From DASQPR01 sp963797675 (lineage in GTDB: Bacteria; Actinomycetota; Actinomycetes; Mycobacteriales; Micromonosporaceae): 64,000 nucleotides of DNA. This document shows positions 35,416 to 43,456 of this stretch, piece by piece. The notes below the pieces were generated by a model. That model was given only the letters and a program-made list of their open reading frames with translations, was not told the DNA's origin and ran no database searches. The DNA lies in the NCBI GenBank assembly GCA_963797675.1, contig CAWCQQ010000004.1:1-64000 (forward strand). Direction: 5' to 3'. How positions within the stretch are numbered: position 1 is the first letter of the stretch; every line of letters begins with the position of its first letter. Position numbers and translations under genes: made by a program.

Positions 35416-36046
35416 TCAGGGACAGAGTCGCTGGACGGCCCAGGAATCATTGTCGAGTTCGTAGCGCAGCCGACGGTGCAGGCGATCCGGGCTGCCGTAC
35501 CAAAATTCCACCGACGTCGGCACCAGCCGATATCCCGTCCACTCGGGGGTCGCGCGATCGGGTCACCGCTTTCGGCAAGGGCCCGAGACGCAGCACGCAG
35601 ACCTTCCTCGTCGGTGAGGGGACGGCTCTGCGCAGACACCGCAGTCGTGGCCTGCGCGGCCCGCGGCCGCTCGGCGAACAGGGCATCGGCCACGTGGTCG
35701 TCGACGGTCGCCACCGGACCGGATACGTTGATCTGCTGCAGCGTCTCCCGCCAGTAGAAGGTGACCGCCGCCCACGGCCGCACCGCCAGATCCGCACCCT
35801 TGCGGCTGCCCGGAAGCTGGTGAACACCAGCGCCTCACCGTCGAATTCCTTGACCGCCACCGTCCGCGCCGACACCCGACCCGCGGCGTCGGCGGTCGCC
35901 AGCGACACCGCTAACGGCTCCCGCACACCACGCTCCACCGCACCGTCAAGCCACTCGCGCAGCAGCGGCAACGGATCCGCCGGTGGTGTGTCGAACTCCG
36001 GCAGGACCAGGGTCGGGTCACCGCTGAGCGTCTGAGCGTGCGTCAC
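35416..36046 (-). pseudogene. pdxH: Pyridoxamine 5'-phosphate oxidase gene (pdxH-like) with two frameshifts
   Basis: Three consecutive minus-strand frames together give one pyridoxine/pyridoxamine 5'-phosphate oxidase of about 210 residues. Frame 1 has PLPLLREWLDGAVERGVREP, then AVSLATADAAGRVSARTVAVK and ALVFTSF. After an indel near 35804-35812, frame 2 continues SRKGADLAVRPWAAVTFYW, then INVSGPVATVDD and DPIARP. After a one-base loss in the G/C run at 35545-35549, frame 3 supplies the C-terminus EWTGYRLVPTSVEFWYGS, DRLHRRLRYELDND and a stop at 35416. All FMN-binding motifs of the family can be found across the frames. I take GTG 36046 as start. As sequenced it cannot make a full enzyme. Confidence 0.82.
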
Positions 36047-36172
36047 CCTGACGGTCTCCGATCGGATCGAACGTGAATCATCGGCCGAGAGGCGCGTTGA
36101 TAGGTTGCCCAACCACGATGTCACGGGGCCGGGCCGCGCATGCGCTCGCAGCCGCCGGCGGACAATGACGGG

Positions 36173-36946
36173 ATGGATACGCGAGACCTCACCGGCATGG
36201 TCGTCATCGTCACCGGCGCCTCGGCCGGCATCGGCGCGTCCACCGCCCGGACCCTCCACCGGGCCGGTGCGCTACCGGTTCTGGCCGCCCGCCGCGCCGA
36301 CCGACTCACGGAGCTGAGCACCGAACTCGACGGAGCACTGGCGGTAACCACCGATATCACCAGCGCCGCCGACATCGCCCGACTGGTCAAACAGACCACC
36401 GACCGTCACGGCCGGATCGACGGGCTGGTCAACAACGCCGGCATCAGCCTGCATCACCGACTGGACGTCCTCGACCTCGACGAATTCGCCCGGGTGCTCG
36501 CGATCAACGTGGTCGGGGTGGTCGCGATGACCCAGGCCGTCCTCCCGGCCATGCGCGCCCAAGGCTCGGGCCGGATCGTCAACATCAGCTCCGGCACCAC
36601 CCGTACCGTCCTGCCGGGCGTCGGCGGATACGCGGCATCGAAATCCGCGCTCAACATGCTGACCGCGGTCGCCCGCGCCGAACTCGAACCCGACGGCATC
36701 ACCGTCTCCCTCGTGCTGCCGTCGATCACCGCGACCGAGTTCGGCGGCGGACGCTACCAACCCGGCCGGGAGATCCGCCTCGGGATGATCGCCCATAGCC
36801 CGGACTACGTCGCACACGTCATCCTCCGCGCATTGCGTACCGGCGAGGAGCGTATCGACATCCCGCACGGCCCCGAGCAGCCGGATCTCACCGCCGTACC
36901 CGCCGACGGCGCCGAACGCCGCACAGATCCGGTATCGGAACGCTGA
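36173..36946 (+). CDS. Short-chain dehydrogenase/reductase (classical SDR)
   Basis: A 257-residue SDR with cofactor motif TGASAGIGASTARTL, GLVNNAGISLHH, catalytic Ser in VNISSGTTR and YAASKSALNML (YxxxK). The short C-terminus without a VDGG tail and the phrase EPDGITVSLVLPSITATEF are typical of the SDR type with broad, poorly defined substrates. An arginine-rich AARRADRL after strand 2 suggests NADP use. ATG 36173 is the most plausible start; the ribosome binding site is weak. It is divergent from the broken pdxH gene, with 126 bp between the starts. Confidence 0.83.
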   Translation: MDTRDLTGMVVIVTGASAGIGASTARTLHRAGALPVLAARRADRLTELSTELDGALAVTTDITSAADIARLVKQTTDRHGRIDGLVNNAGISLHHRLDVLDLDEFARVLAINVVGVVAMTQAVLPAMRAQGSGRIVNISSGTTRTVLPGVGGYAASKSALNMLTAVARAELEPDGITVSLVLPSITATEFGGGRYQPGREIRLGMIAHSPDYVAHVILRALRTGEERIDIPHGPEQPDLTAVPADGAERRTDPVSER

Positions 36947-37106
36947 CCGGCGGCACGTCTCGCCGCACCCCGGTCCGGTCGGTGGGCTCCACGGCCGGGC
37001 CGCGGGCTTGTGCCGACACGGGGTCAACGATCGCGGCATCGGCAAGCCCCCGATGGAGTCGATCCACGGCCCGCCCGGCGCCACCGATACGAGTCGTCAC
37101 TCCGCG

Positions 37107-37367
37107 TTATGAGCAGCCGAGCAACTTTCCGGCCGCGACGCAGATTGCCTGGTCGTTGTCGAATGCCCGCCAGTTCGGCGCATGCCGGACCCGATGTGGG
37201 CTGGCGAGTATGTCCCGGGCCAGGTCGAGGTCCGGGTCAACGTAGAGCCGGTGTTCCCACTCCTCCTGGAACAGCTGGCGTAGCAGACTTTGCAATAGGC
37301 GAGCACGGGTCTCCGGCTCGAGGGAACGGTCATCGGCGGTGCGCAGCACAGCATCTCGGCACCTCAC
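37107..37367 (-). CDS. Hypothetical protein (86 residues)
   Basis: A GTG-initiated frame encoding a helical, acidic/basic mixed protein: SLEPETRARLLQSLLRQLFQ, then EEWEHRLYVDPDLDLARDI and APNWRAFDNDQAICVAAG. The composition is protein-like and the competing frames are not, but I recognise no family. It may be the C-terminal part of a larger gene, since its start has no clear ribosome binding site. Confidence 0.45.
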   Translation of the reverse strand: MRCRDAVLRTADDRSLEPETRARLLQSLLRQLFQEEWEHRLYVDPDLDLARDILASPHRVRHAPNWRAFDNDQAICVAAGKLLGCS

Positions 37368-37518
37368 ACGCCGACGCCCATAAACGCCTGGAATTTACTG
37401 CAATCAGTGCTGTCACGTACACGGATCACGTGTTGGCGCCGACGCGCTACCGCCGGGATCGCCGGAAGTTCGAGTAGGCACGGTATTTGCCCATACTCGA
37501 TCAGGCGGGAGCCCTGCT

Positions 37519-37677
37519 ATGACCGCGATATCCGACGTCAACATGCCATCGGAGTTGAGCACGCTCGGCGGTACCGCACGATTCCGGCGGACCGCGATGG
37601 CGATCGCGATGTTCGTCGCGCCCTGGGGGACCGTCCTCGACAACGCCGTCTACAGCTTGAGCCGCCGGCGACTGTGA
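37519..37677 (+). CDS. 52-residue membrane protein, probable truncated N-terminus
   Basis: ATG 37519 lies seven bases after GGGAG and opens 52 codons to TGA 37675-37677. It encodes a polar start (MTAISDVNMPSELSTLGG), a basic FRRTA and a hydrophobic helix MAIAMFVAPWGTVLDNAVYS, then ends in SLSRRRL. The helix resembles the first transmembrane segment of larger actinobacterial integral membrane proteins (APWG...N..Y), so this is probably a gene cut off shortly after its start. It may still be expressed as a small membrane peptide. Confidence 0.45.
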   Translation: MTAISDVNMPSELSTLGGTARFRRTAMAIAMFVAPWGTVLDNAVYSLSRRRL

Positions 37678-37761
37678 CTGCGCGCAGCAACGGGATCACG
37701 CACGTGTCGGCTGGTCGTGCCATCATGTCCCCCAGCGATCGCAGCGAAATGGAGAGCCTCG

Positions 37762-38779
37762 ATGAGCACGTACACCGACCCACTCGTTGACGTCGCGACC
37801 TCGATGAGCGCGTACGAGGGGCAGGTATGGGACGCGCTCAACGAGCACTGGCAGCGCCGCAACAACCGCCGTGGTCTGCCGAACTGGGCGAGCGCCGCGC
37901 TCGATCGCACCGGTGAGGTCGCGCGAAACGCCGTGAGCCGGGCTACGGAGGCTGTGCCGGATGGCGGTCATGGAACCGATCCGTCGCGCCGGCGACGCAG
38001 TTGCCGGCATGGCCCTGCGACCGGCGGTCGAAGCCGCGACAGCGCTGCTCGAGCTCGTCAATGCTTGGGCCATGGAGCTCAACGACCCGACGGGTGTCGA
38101 GAAGCTCGCCCGTAAGCGTGGCCTCGAACTCAGCAGTTTCACCGAACTGCGCCAGCAGGATCTCAAGGTTTGCGACCGGCTCCTGACCCTCAACACCCTC
38201 AAGTGGCGGACTGCCGGCGCGTTCGAAGGTGGCGCCATGGGTCTGCTGGCACTGGTCCCCGTCGCTGGGATCCCCGTCGCGATGACAGCCGACATCCTCG
38301 TCATCCAGGTCCTGAGCACGTCGATCGCATCGCGCATCGCATACTCCTACGGCTACGACGCCCACGACCCCGGCGAGCAACTCTTCATTGAACGCCTGCT
38401 ACACCGGTCCTTCATGGCGCAGGCGGCCAAAGTCGAGCCGTTGCGTGAGGCCGCACGAGCGGCGGCCGCAGCCAAGGGACGCATCAATTGGTCGGCCAAG
38501 CTCCGCACGGACCATCGCCTCCTGGCCGCCCTTGAGAAGTTGATGCAGCATCTGGGCCCGGCCGGCTCCAGGGTCGCGGTTAAAGACGTCGCCAAGGTCG
38601 TGCCGTTCGTGGGGGTCCTCATCGGCGCCGGGGTGAATTCCGCGATCCTCGGCAGCGTGGCCGCCGACGCCCAGCGGTACTGCCAGACCCGATTCCTGTG
38701 CGAAAAGTACGGGCTGCCGCTGCCGGCCGCACTGGCCACCTACCGGGACGACGTCGACCTCCAGGCCGACGCCACGTAA
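37762..38779 (+). pseudogene. EcsC-family protein gene with a frameshift
   Basis: ATG 37762 (GGAGAG five bases upstream) starts a frame reading MSAYEGQVWDALNEHWQRRN, then NRRGLPNWASAALDRTGEVA and AVSRATEAVP. At about 37955-37975 the frame must change by one base to continue MEPIRRAGDAVAGMALRPAV and ELVNAWAMELNDP. It then runs through the central hydrophobic GGAMGLLALVPVAGIPVAMT to a stop at 38779. The second part has the EcsC domain (Pfam EcsC, function unknown, linked to membranes). An internal ATG at 37961 could allow expression of the 272-residue C-part alone. Confidence 0.72.
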
Positions 38780-38865
38780 GTGATGGCCGCCCGGAAGTCT
38801 TGGGAAGGCACCAATCTCAAAGGCTGTGAGGAATCGCTGGCCTGCCCCGTTGACCTTCAACCTGC

Positions 38866-39954
38866 ATGAAGGTCGATGATCTGTCCGTGACGGTTCCGGA
38901 CAGGTTGCTGACGATCAGCGTGTACGCCCAGCGTGTGGGCTTAACTCCGAGTGCTCTGCGGTTTTATGACGACTGCGGCCTCCTCACGCCGGCGCACGTC
39001 GACGCCGGATCCGGATACCGCTACTACGCCGTTGATCAGGAGCCTCGTGGGGCGATGTTGCGGAGCCTTCGCGACGTTGATCTTCCGTTGGCCGATGTGC
39101 GCGCGGTACTGGACGGTGCTCCGGAGGACGCGGCGCGGGTGTTGCTGGCGCATATCCGGGCGCTGGAGGCAAAGGTCGAGCCGGCGAGGCGGGTGGCCGC
39201 CGGCATCCTGGAATCGCTGCCCCGTGCGGGGCGTGAGTGCCGGGTGACACTGTCCGGGGCTGAGTTCGCTAGTGCCGCGCGTCAGGTGGTCCCGGCGGCC
39301 GCGACGACGGATGATGATCCGGCCTTGGCGTGCGTGCTTCTCGATCTCGGCGCCGACGAGGCATCGTTCGTGGCCACCGACCGGTACCGGCTGGCCGTAC
39401 GCGTGCTCAAGCCTCGCCGGTTCGACGGGGTTCCGCGGCAGATCCTCATTCCCGCGGCAGTCCTGTCTGACCTCGCCCGGTGGGCGGCTCGGGGCGAGGA
39501 GGTTCGGATCGAGGTCGGCGCCAACGGGAACGCGCTGATCATCGGTGATGAGCGTCGCGAGGTGACCGCTGTCCCGGCGGAGTTCCCCGACTACCGGGCG
39601 ATCCTCGTCAATGTCGGAACGCCGACCACCCGAGTGATCGTGGACCGGATGGCGTTGTTGAACCATCTGCTCGACGGAGACCCGGCGCCGGTGATCCAGC
39701 TCGCGATTGGTGACGACCACATCGTGGTGTCGACTGCGGCCGCCGTCGGTCCCACATTCGATGCGATCTGCACCGGCCCGGCCATGACGGTCGCCTTCGG
39801 CACGGGGCTACTCGGCGCCGCGCTCAGCGCGAGCGTCGGTCCTGACGTGCTTCTGGAACTGGTCGCGCCGAACCGGCCGGCCGTCGTGAGGTCCGCTGAT
39901 CAAGGCACGTTCACGACCCTCGCGATGCCGGTCCGGCTGGACCCGCAACGCTGA
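38866..39954 (+). CDS. MerR-type regulator fused to a DNA sliding-clamp (DnaN-like) domain
   Basis: A 362-residue protein in one intact frame. Residues about 14-90 form a MerR helix-turn-helix (ISVYAQRVGLTPSALRFYDD, CGLLTPAHV, SGYRYY) with the following helical linker (HIRALEAKVEPARRVAAGI). From about residue 125 the sequence follows the bacterial beta-clamp: FVATDRYRLAVRVLKP matches the TDGYRLA motif, AVPAEFPDYRAIL matches the GEFPxYxxL motif, and the end TFTTLAMPVRL matches the DnaN terminus (YxLMPVRL). The part corresponds to roughly two clamp subdomains, so a complete six-domain ring would need a different oligomer from normal DnaN. Its target and role are unknown. Confidence 0.85.
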   Translation: MKVDDLSVTVPDRLLTISVYAQRVGLTPSALRFYDDCGLLTPAHVDAGSGYRYYAVDQEPRGAMLRSLRDVDLPLADVRAVLDGAPEDAARVLLAHIRALEAKVEPARRVAAGILESLPRAGRECRVTLSGAEFASAARQVVPAAATTDDDPALACVLLDLGADEASFVATDRYRLAVRVLKPRRFDGVPRQILIPAAVLSDLARWAARGEEVRIEVGANGNALIIGDERREVTAVPAEFPDYRAILVNVGTPTTRVIVDRMALLNHLLDGDPAPVIQLAIGDDHIVVSTAAAVGPTFDAICTGPAMTVAFGTGLLGAALSASVGPDVLLELVAPNRPAVVRSADQGTFTTLAMPVRLDPQR

Positions 39955-40120
39955 GGACCGCGGACGTGACGATCGCTGAACCGCAGTGCTCCGAACGACA
40001 ACCGCCGGTGGGCGCTTGCCTCTCGGAACCCGTCCTCGAGCGGTACCGAGGTCCGGCCGACGGGGCCTCGCGCTCGGATGCGGCGTGCCTCAGATGGACG
40101 AGATCAGTGAGAGGCATGGC

Positions 40121-41377
40121 ATGACGGCAACGGTCGAAACGAGGAGCGCCGAGTCCGTGGCGGCGATGCCGCGTCGGATTCCGCGGTCGTATTGGTGGTG
40201 GCTGGCCGGGATCATCGTGTCGCTGCTGGGCTCCCAGGTACAGGCGTTCGCGCTCGGTTGGACGGCGACGGCAGCGGGCGGCTCACTCGCCGGACTGGTG
40301 CTGACCGCCGGTGTGGTGCCGCAGTTGATCCTGATGCTCATCGGCGGAGCCGTCTCGGATCGTCGAGGACCGTGGGACGTGATGATCTGGTCCGATGCGT
40401 TCATGTTCGTCGCGACCGCTGGCTTAGCCCTCGCGATCGTCGCATTCGGTACGCCGTCCTGGCTCCTTCTCGTCGCGGCGCTCCTGGTCGGTACGTCGGC
40501 CGCGTTCTACACGCCGGCCTCGGGTTCGGTCCCTCGACTCCTGGTCGATGGCCCGGCACTGGGCCGGGCAACGGCCGCCCGCCAGACCGCCGGGCAGATC
40601 GTCAGTTCGGTTGCTCCGCCGCTCGGCGGCCTGGTCGTGGTGTGGATCGGCCTCGGCGGCGGCGCACTCCTCAACGCGGTCACGTTCCTGCTGATGTTCG
40701 GCGTCCTGATCGTCATGCGCCGCCGGGTACACCAGCCCACGGCCCCGGCCACGCCGGGTAGCAGCCAGCTGCGACGCGCAGGCGAAGGTGTCCGCCTGGC
40801 CGCCCGCGACAGCCTGTTGCGACCGCTTCTGCTCCTGACCTGCGTCGCAGCCGCGTTCCTGCTGCCCGTAACGGTTCTGCTGGTCCCGCTCCTCGTCCGG
40901 TCTCACCACTGGCCGATCCACGTCGCCGGTCAGATCATCGCAGCCCAGTCGACCGGCGCCGGTGCCGTCGTGGTCACGACGATGATCCGTAACATCCACC
41001 GCAGGCCGGGGATCGTCGCTCCGCTGGGCATCCTGGTCGCCGGCCTGGCCACGCTATCGCTGGCGCTCGTACACGCTCCGGTGTTCCTGCCCGTGATCTC
41101 TATTTTCACTGGGATCGGCACCGGCATATTTGGCACCCATCTCGCCCCAATCATCCTCACCGCAACGCCGGCGTCGCACCTGTCGCGTATCCAGGCCGTC
41201 TTGGCGCTTACGCAGTCCGTCCCACTGATCATCACGTTGAATGTCACCGGCGCGGTAGCCAACCGGTTCAGTCCTGCGGCGACGATCGCCGCGTGCGGGC
41301 TCGTCGCTGCCACGGCCGGGGCGGCGGGCCTGCTCAGCCGACGAGTTCGCTCGGCAACCTTGGGAGTCGGCGAGTGA
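40121..41377 (+). CDS. MFS transporter (enterobactin exporter/EntS-like, MFS_3)
   Basis: About 418 residues and 11-12 transmembrane helices. SLLGSQVQAFALGW in helix 1, GGAVSDRRGPWDVMIWSD as motif A, and the PASGSVPRLLVDGPALGRAT loop are typical of MFS_3/EntS-type permeases that export macrolides or siderophores. GAGAGG lies six bases before ATG 40121; ATG 40094 is an alternative. It starts 167 bp after the MerR-clamp gene in the same direction and could be its target, which is a guess from position. Substrate unknown. Confidence 0.82.
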   Translation: MTATVETRSAESVAAMPRRIPRSYWWWLAGIIVSLLGSQVQAFALGWTATAAGGSLAGLVLTAGVVPQLILMLIGGAVSDRRGPWDVMIWSDAFMFVATAGLALAIVAFGTPSWLLLVAALLVGTSAAFYTPASGSVPRLLVDGPALGRATAARQTAGQIVSSVAPPLGGLVVVWIGLGGGALLNAVTFLLMFGVLIVMRRRVHQPTAPATPGSSQLRRAGEGVRLAARDSLLRPLLLLTCVAAAFLLPVTVLLVPLLVRSHHWPIHVAGQIIAAQSTGAGAVVVTTMIRNIHRRPGIVAPLGILVAGLATLSLALVHAPVFLPVISIFTGIGTGIFGTHLAPIILTATPASHLSRIQAVLALTQSVPLIITLNVTGAVANRFSPAATIAACGLVAATAGAAGLLSRRVRSATLGVGE

Positions 41378-41572
41378 CATCACCGCTCGTTGTGTTGTCA
41401 CGCGGCGAGCGGGTGCGACTGTCCGGTCACGGCCGCCGGGTCCACGTCGGCGGCGTTCGGCTTTCCAGAGGTCCGAGGCGGCCCGGGTCTGAAGCAGCGA
41501 GGATGTGCCCTTCTAAGCGACGTCCCTGCCGGTGGGGGCAGTCGGCGGCAGCGATGGTCGTCCTCGTCCCGG

Positions 41573-41941
41573 TCAATGCCGGACCAAGCAGAACGGATGC
41601 CCGGCGGGATCGGCGTAGACACGCCATCCTCGCGTACCGTCGAGCAGCGTCGCGCCCGCGGCCAAGGCGTGCTCTTCGGCCGAATCCAGATCCGCTACCC
41701 CGAAGTCCAGATGGAACTGTTGCGGTCGGGTCGGATCCGGCCACTGCGGTGCCCGGAAGTCGGGTACGCGCTGAAAGGCGAGGACGAAGCCGGTCGGTGT
41801 ATGCAGGGTTGCCCAGCCGTCGCCGAGAGCCCACCGGCGATCCGGACGATTGACGGCGCCTCCGAGCAGCGATCGGTAAAACTCGGCGAGGAGCGCGGGC
41901 TCGGGACAATCGAGGACGATGCACTGGAGTTCGGCGATCAC
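41573..41941 (-). CDS. VOC-family (glyoxalase-like) protein
   Basis: A 122-residue VOC protein. The N-terminus IAELQCIVLDCPEPALLAEF is followed by WATLHTPTGFVLAFQRVPDF and QFHLDFGVADLDSAEEHALA, and the end VYADPAGHPFCLVRH is the usual last strand. This is the glyoxalase-like_6 type common in actinobacteria. GTG 41941 is chosen by alignment to the fold; the ribosome binding site is weak. The interval 41378-41572 holds no gene. Confidence 0.78.
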   Translation of the reverse strand: MIAELQCIVLDCPEPALLAEFYRSLLGGAVNRPDRRWALGDGWATLHTPTGFVLAFQRVPDFRAPQWPDPTRPQQFHLDFGVADLDSAEEHALAAGATLLDGTRGWRVYADPAGHPFCLVRH

Positions 41942-42067
41942 GATCGCACAGCCTAGTCCGGCGGCGCATCCGATCCTATGAATCGTGTCCGGCGTACTCG
42001 GCCCAGCCACCACCCGTTCTTGCGCTCCAACAGCGAACCGCTCGATTGGCGCAAGCGCCCCGTTGGC

Positions 42068-42107
42068 CGACTCTGGGCGCGGCCCGTCCTGGCCGCGCCC
42101 AGAGTCG
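42068..42107 (-). terminator. Long perfect hairpin downstream of the YCII gene
   Basis: A 17-bp perfect stem (42068-42084 with 42091-42107) with a 6-nt loop. It lies between the two minus-strand genes and would end the YCII transcript before the VOC gene. Nothing else in 41942-42285 is supported as a gene. Confidence 0.75.
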
Positions 42108-42285
42108 TGACTCGTCGCCGATCTTTGCCACGTCAACGGGACAGGTGCTCCCGTTGGGGCCGATACCGCAGTAGCCGTTGGGTGCTTCTCCGAATACAGC
42201 TGGCAGTAGTTCCGCGAACGGGTATCAGCGGCATCGCCCAGGTCGGCCACGCCGTGGCTCAACCCTCAGTTGACACGTGGCGATC

Positions 42286-42654
42286 TCATGCTTGAGCGTC
42301 CCGCCGTGGCACCGGCTTGAATCGGCGAACCTCCTGGGGCCAGCCGCACGCTTCCGCGATCTTGCCAGCCCACACTCTGGCCGCCTCCTCGTCGGCGACG
42401 TCCACCACGGTTAGTCCACCCAGGAACTCCTTGCTCTCGACGTAGGGCCCGTCGGTGAACAACACTGTGCCGCTGGTGGCGTCGGCATTGAAGACCGGGC
42501 CGTCCTCTTCCTCCAGACCCCCGGCGAAGACGTACGCCCCGGCGGCCTTGATCTCCTCAACGACCGCCATGGCGAGTGGCCCGCGCCCGCGGAACCACTC
42601 CTCGGTGTGGTCACCAACCCACTGCTGATTGAAGTAGATGAGGTACTCGGGCAT
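42286..42654 (-). CDS. YCII-related (DGPF-domain) protein
   Basis: A 122-residue protein with GGGAG before ATG 42654. MPEYLIYFNQQWVG starts the fold. The family signature TVLFTDGPYVESKEFLGGL is present, and the late VWAGKIAEACGW helix fits. YCII/DGPF proteins are small ferredoxin-like-fold proteins of unclear enzymatic role that are very often encoded beside ECF sigma factors. Here the divergent gene 272 bp away is indeed an ECF sigma factor. Confidence 0.85.
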   Translation of the reverse strand: MPEYLIYFNQQWVGDHTEEWFRGRGPLAMAVVEEIKAAGAYVFAGGLEEEDGPVFNADATSGTVLFTDGPYVESKEFLGGLTVVDVADEEAARVWAGKIAEACGWPQEVRRFKPVPRRDAQA

Positions 42655-42925
42655 ATCTGCTCCCTCTGCTCGGCCGGACCCGGTGTCCGCCTCCACCTAC
42701 CCTACGAACGGCGTCCGGCGGATCCGACACCCTCAGGTTGGAAATCTTCGCAGCCGTGACCAGCCGTCGATCTTCGCGACGCCGACAGGACACGCCATTC
42801 CGCTCGGGATAAATAGCCCAGTGAACGACGGCGTTATCAGTCCGTGATCCGAGCTAGTAAAGGTGGCCGTACCCGGCCGGCGTCTATCGGGTACAACTAC
42901 CGACTACCTGTTCAGATGGAGCATC

Positions 42926-43456
42926 GTGAACGACTTCGCCGAGTTCTTTGGTGCGCGACGCGATATCGCGTTTCGCGCCGTACTCGTCGCCGTGGGTGAT
43001 CGAGCTGCCGCAGAGGACGCCGTTGCCGAGGCCTTTGCCCGGGCGTACCAACGATGGTCGTCCGTGTCCGAGCATCCGAACCCGACCGCGTGGGTGATCC
43101 GCACCGCGTTGAACGTGTCGCACTCGTGGTGGCGTCGCCGGCGACGGGAGGTACTGACCGCCGATCAGGCCGAGCCCCGGTCCTACGTGGCGCCGGCATC
43201 GGATCGGATCGACGAGACGCTCACCGCGGCGATCCAGGCGCTGCCGCGCCGCCAACGCGAGGTGGTCGCGCTGCGGATCCTCGCCGACCTGTCCGCCGAC
43301 GAGACCGGGCAACTGCTCGGCATCGCGGCGGCGACGGTACACGTACACCTGCATCGTGGTCTTGATGCGCTCCGCCGCGACCTGGCGAACGCCACCCCGG
43401 CCGCCGCGGACCTCCTGAACGTGACCTCCATCCAGCACGACCGGACGGGAAAATGA
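42926..43456 (+). CDS. ECF RNA polymerase sigma factor (SigE-like)
   Basis: A 176-residue extracytoplasmic-function sigma factor. Region 2 is AAAEDAVAEAFARAYQRWSS, with core-binding and -10 recognition helices followed by NPTAWVIRTALN. Region 4 is LPRRQREVVALRILADLS, then ADETGQLLGIAAATVHVHLH. GTG 42926 follows GATGGAG. Its stop overlaps the start of the following membrane protein in an ATGA, the arrangement usual for sigma factor and partner. A GTACCCG-N12-CGGGTAC inverted repeat lies close upstream. Confidence 0.87.
   Translation: MNDFAEFFGARRDIAFRAVLVAVGDRAAAEDAVAEAFARAYQRWSSVSEHPNPTAWVIRTALNVSHSWWRRRRREVLTADQAEPRSYVAPASDRIDETLTAAIQALPRRQREVVALRILADLSADETGQLLGIAAATVHVHLHRGLDALRRDLANATPAAADLLNVTSIQHDRTGK

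Noticed and set aside
42110..42240. Possible coding stretch NGYCGIGPNGSTCP on the minus strand
   Set aside because: No start codon or ribosome binding site, a short frame only, and a terminator hairpin lies directly beside it; chance is sufficient.
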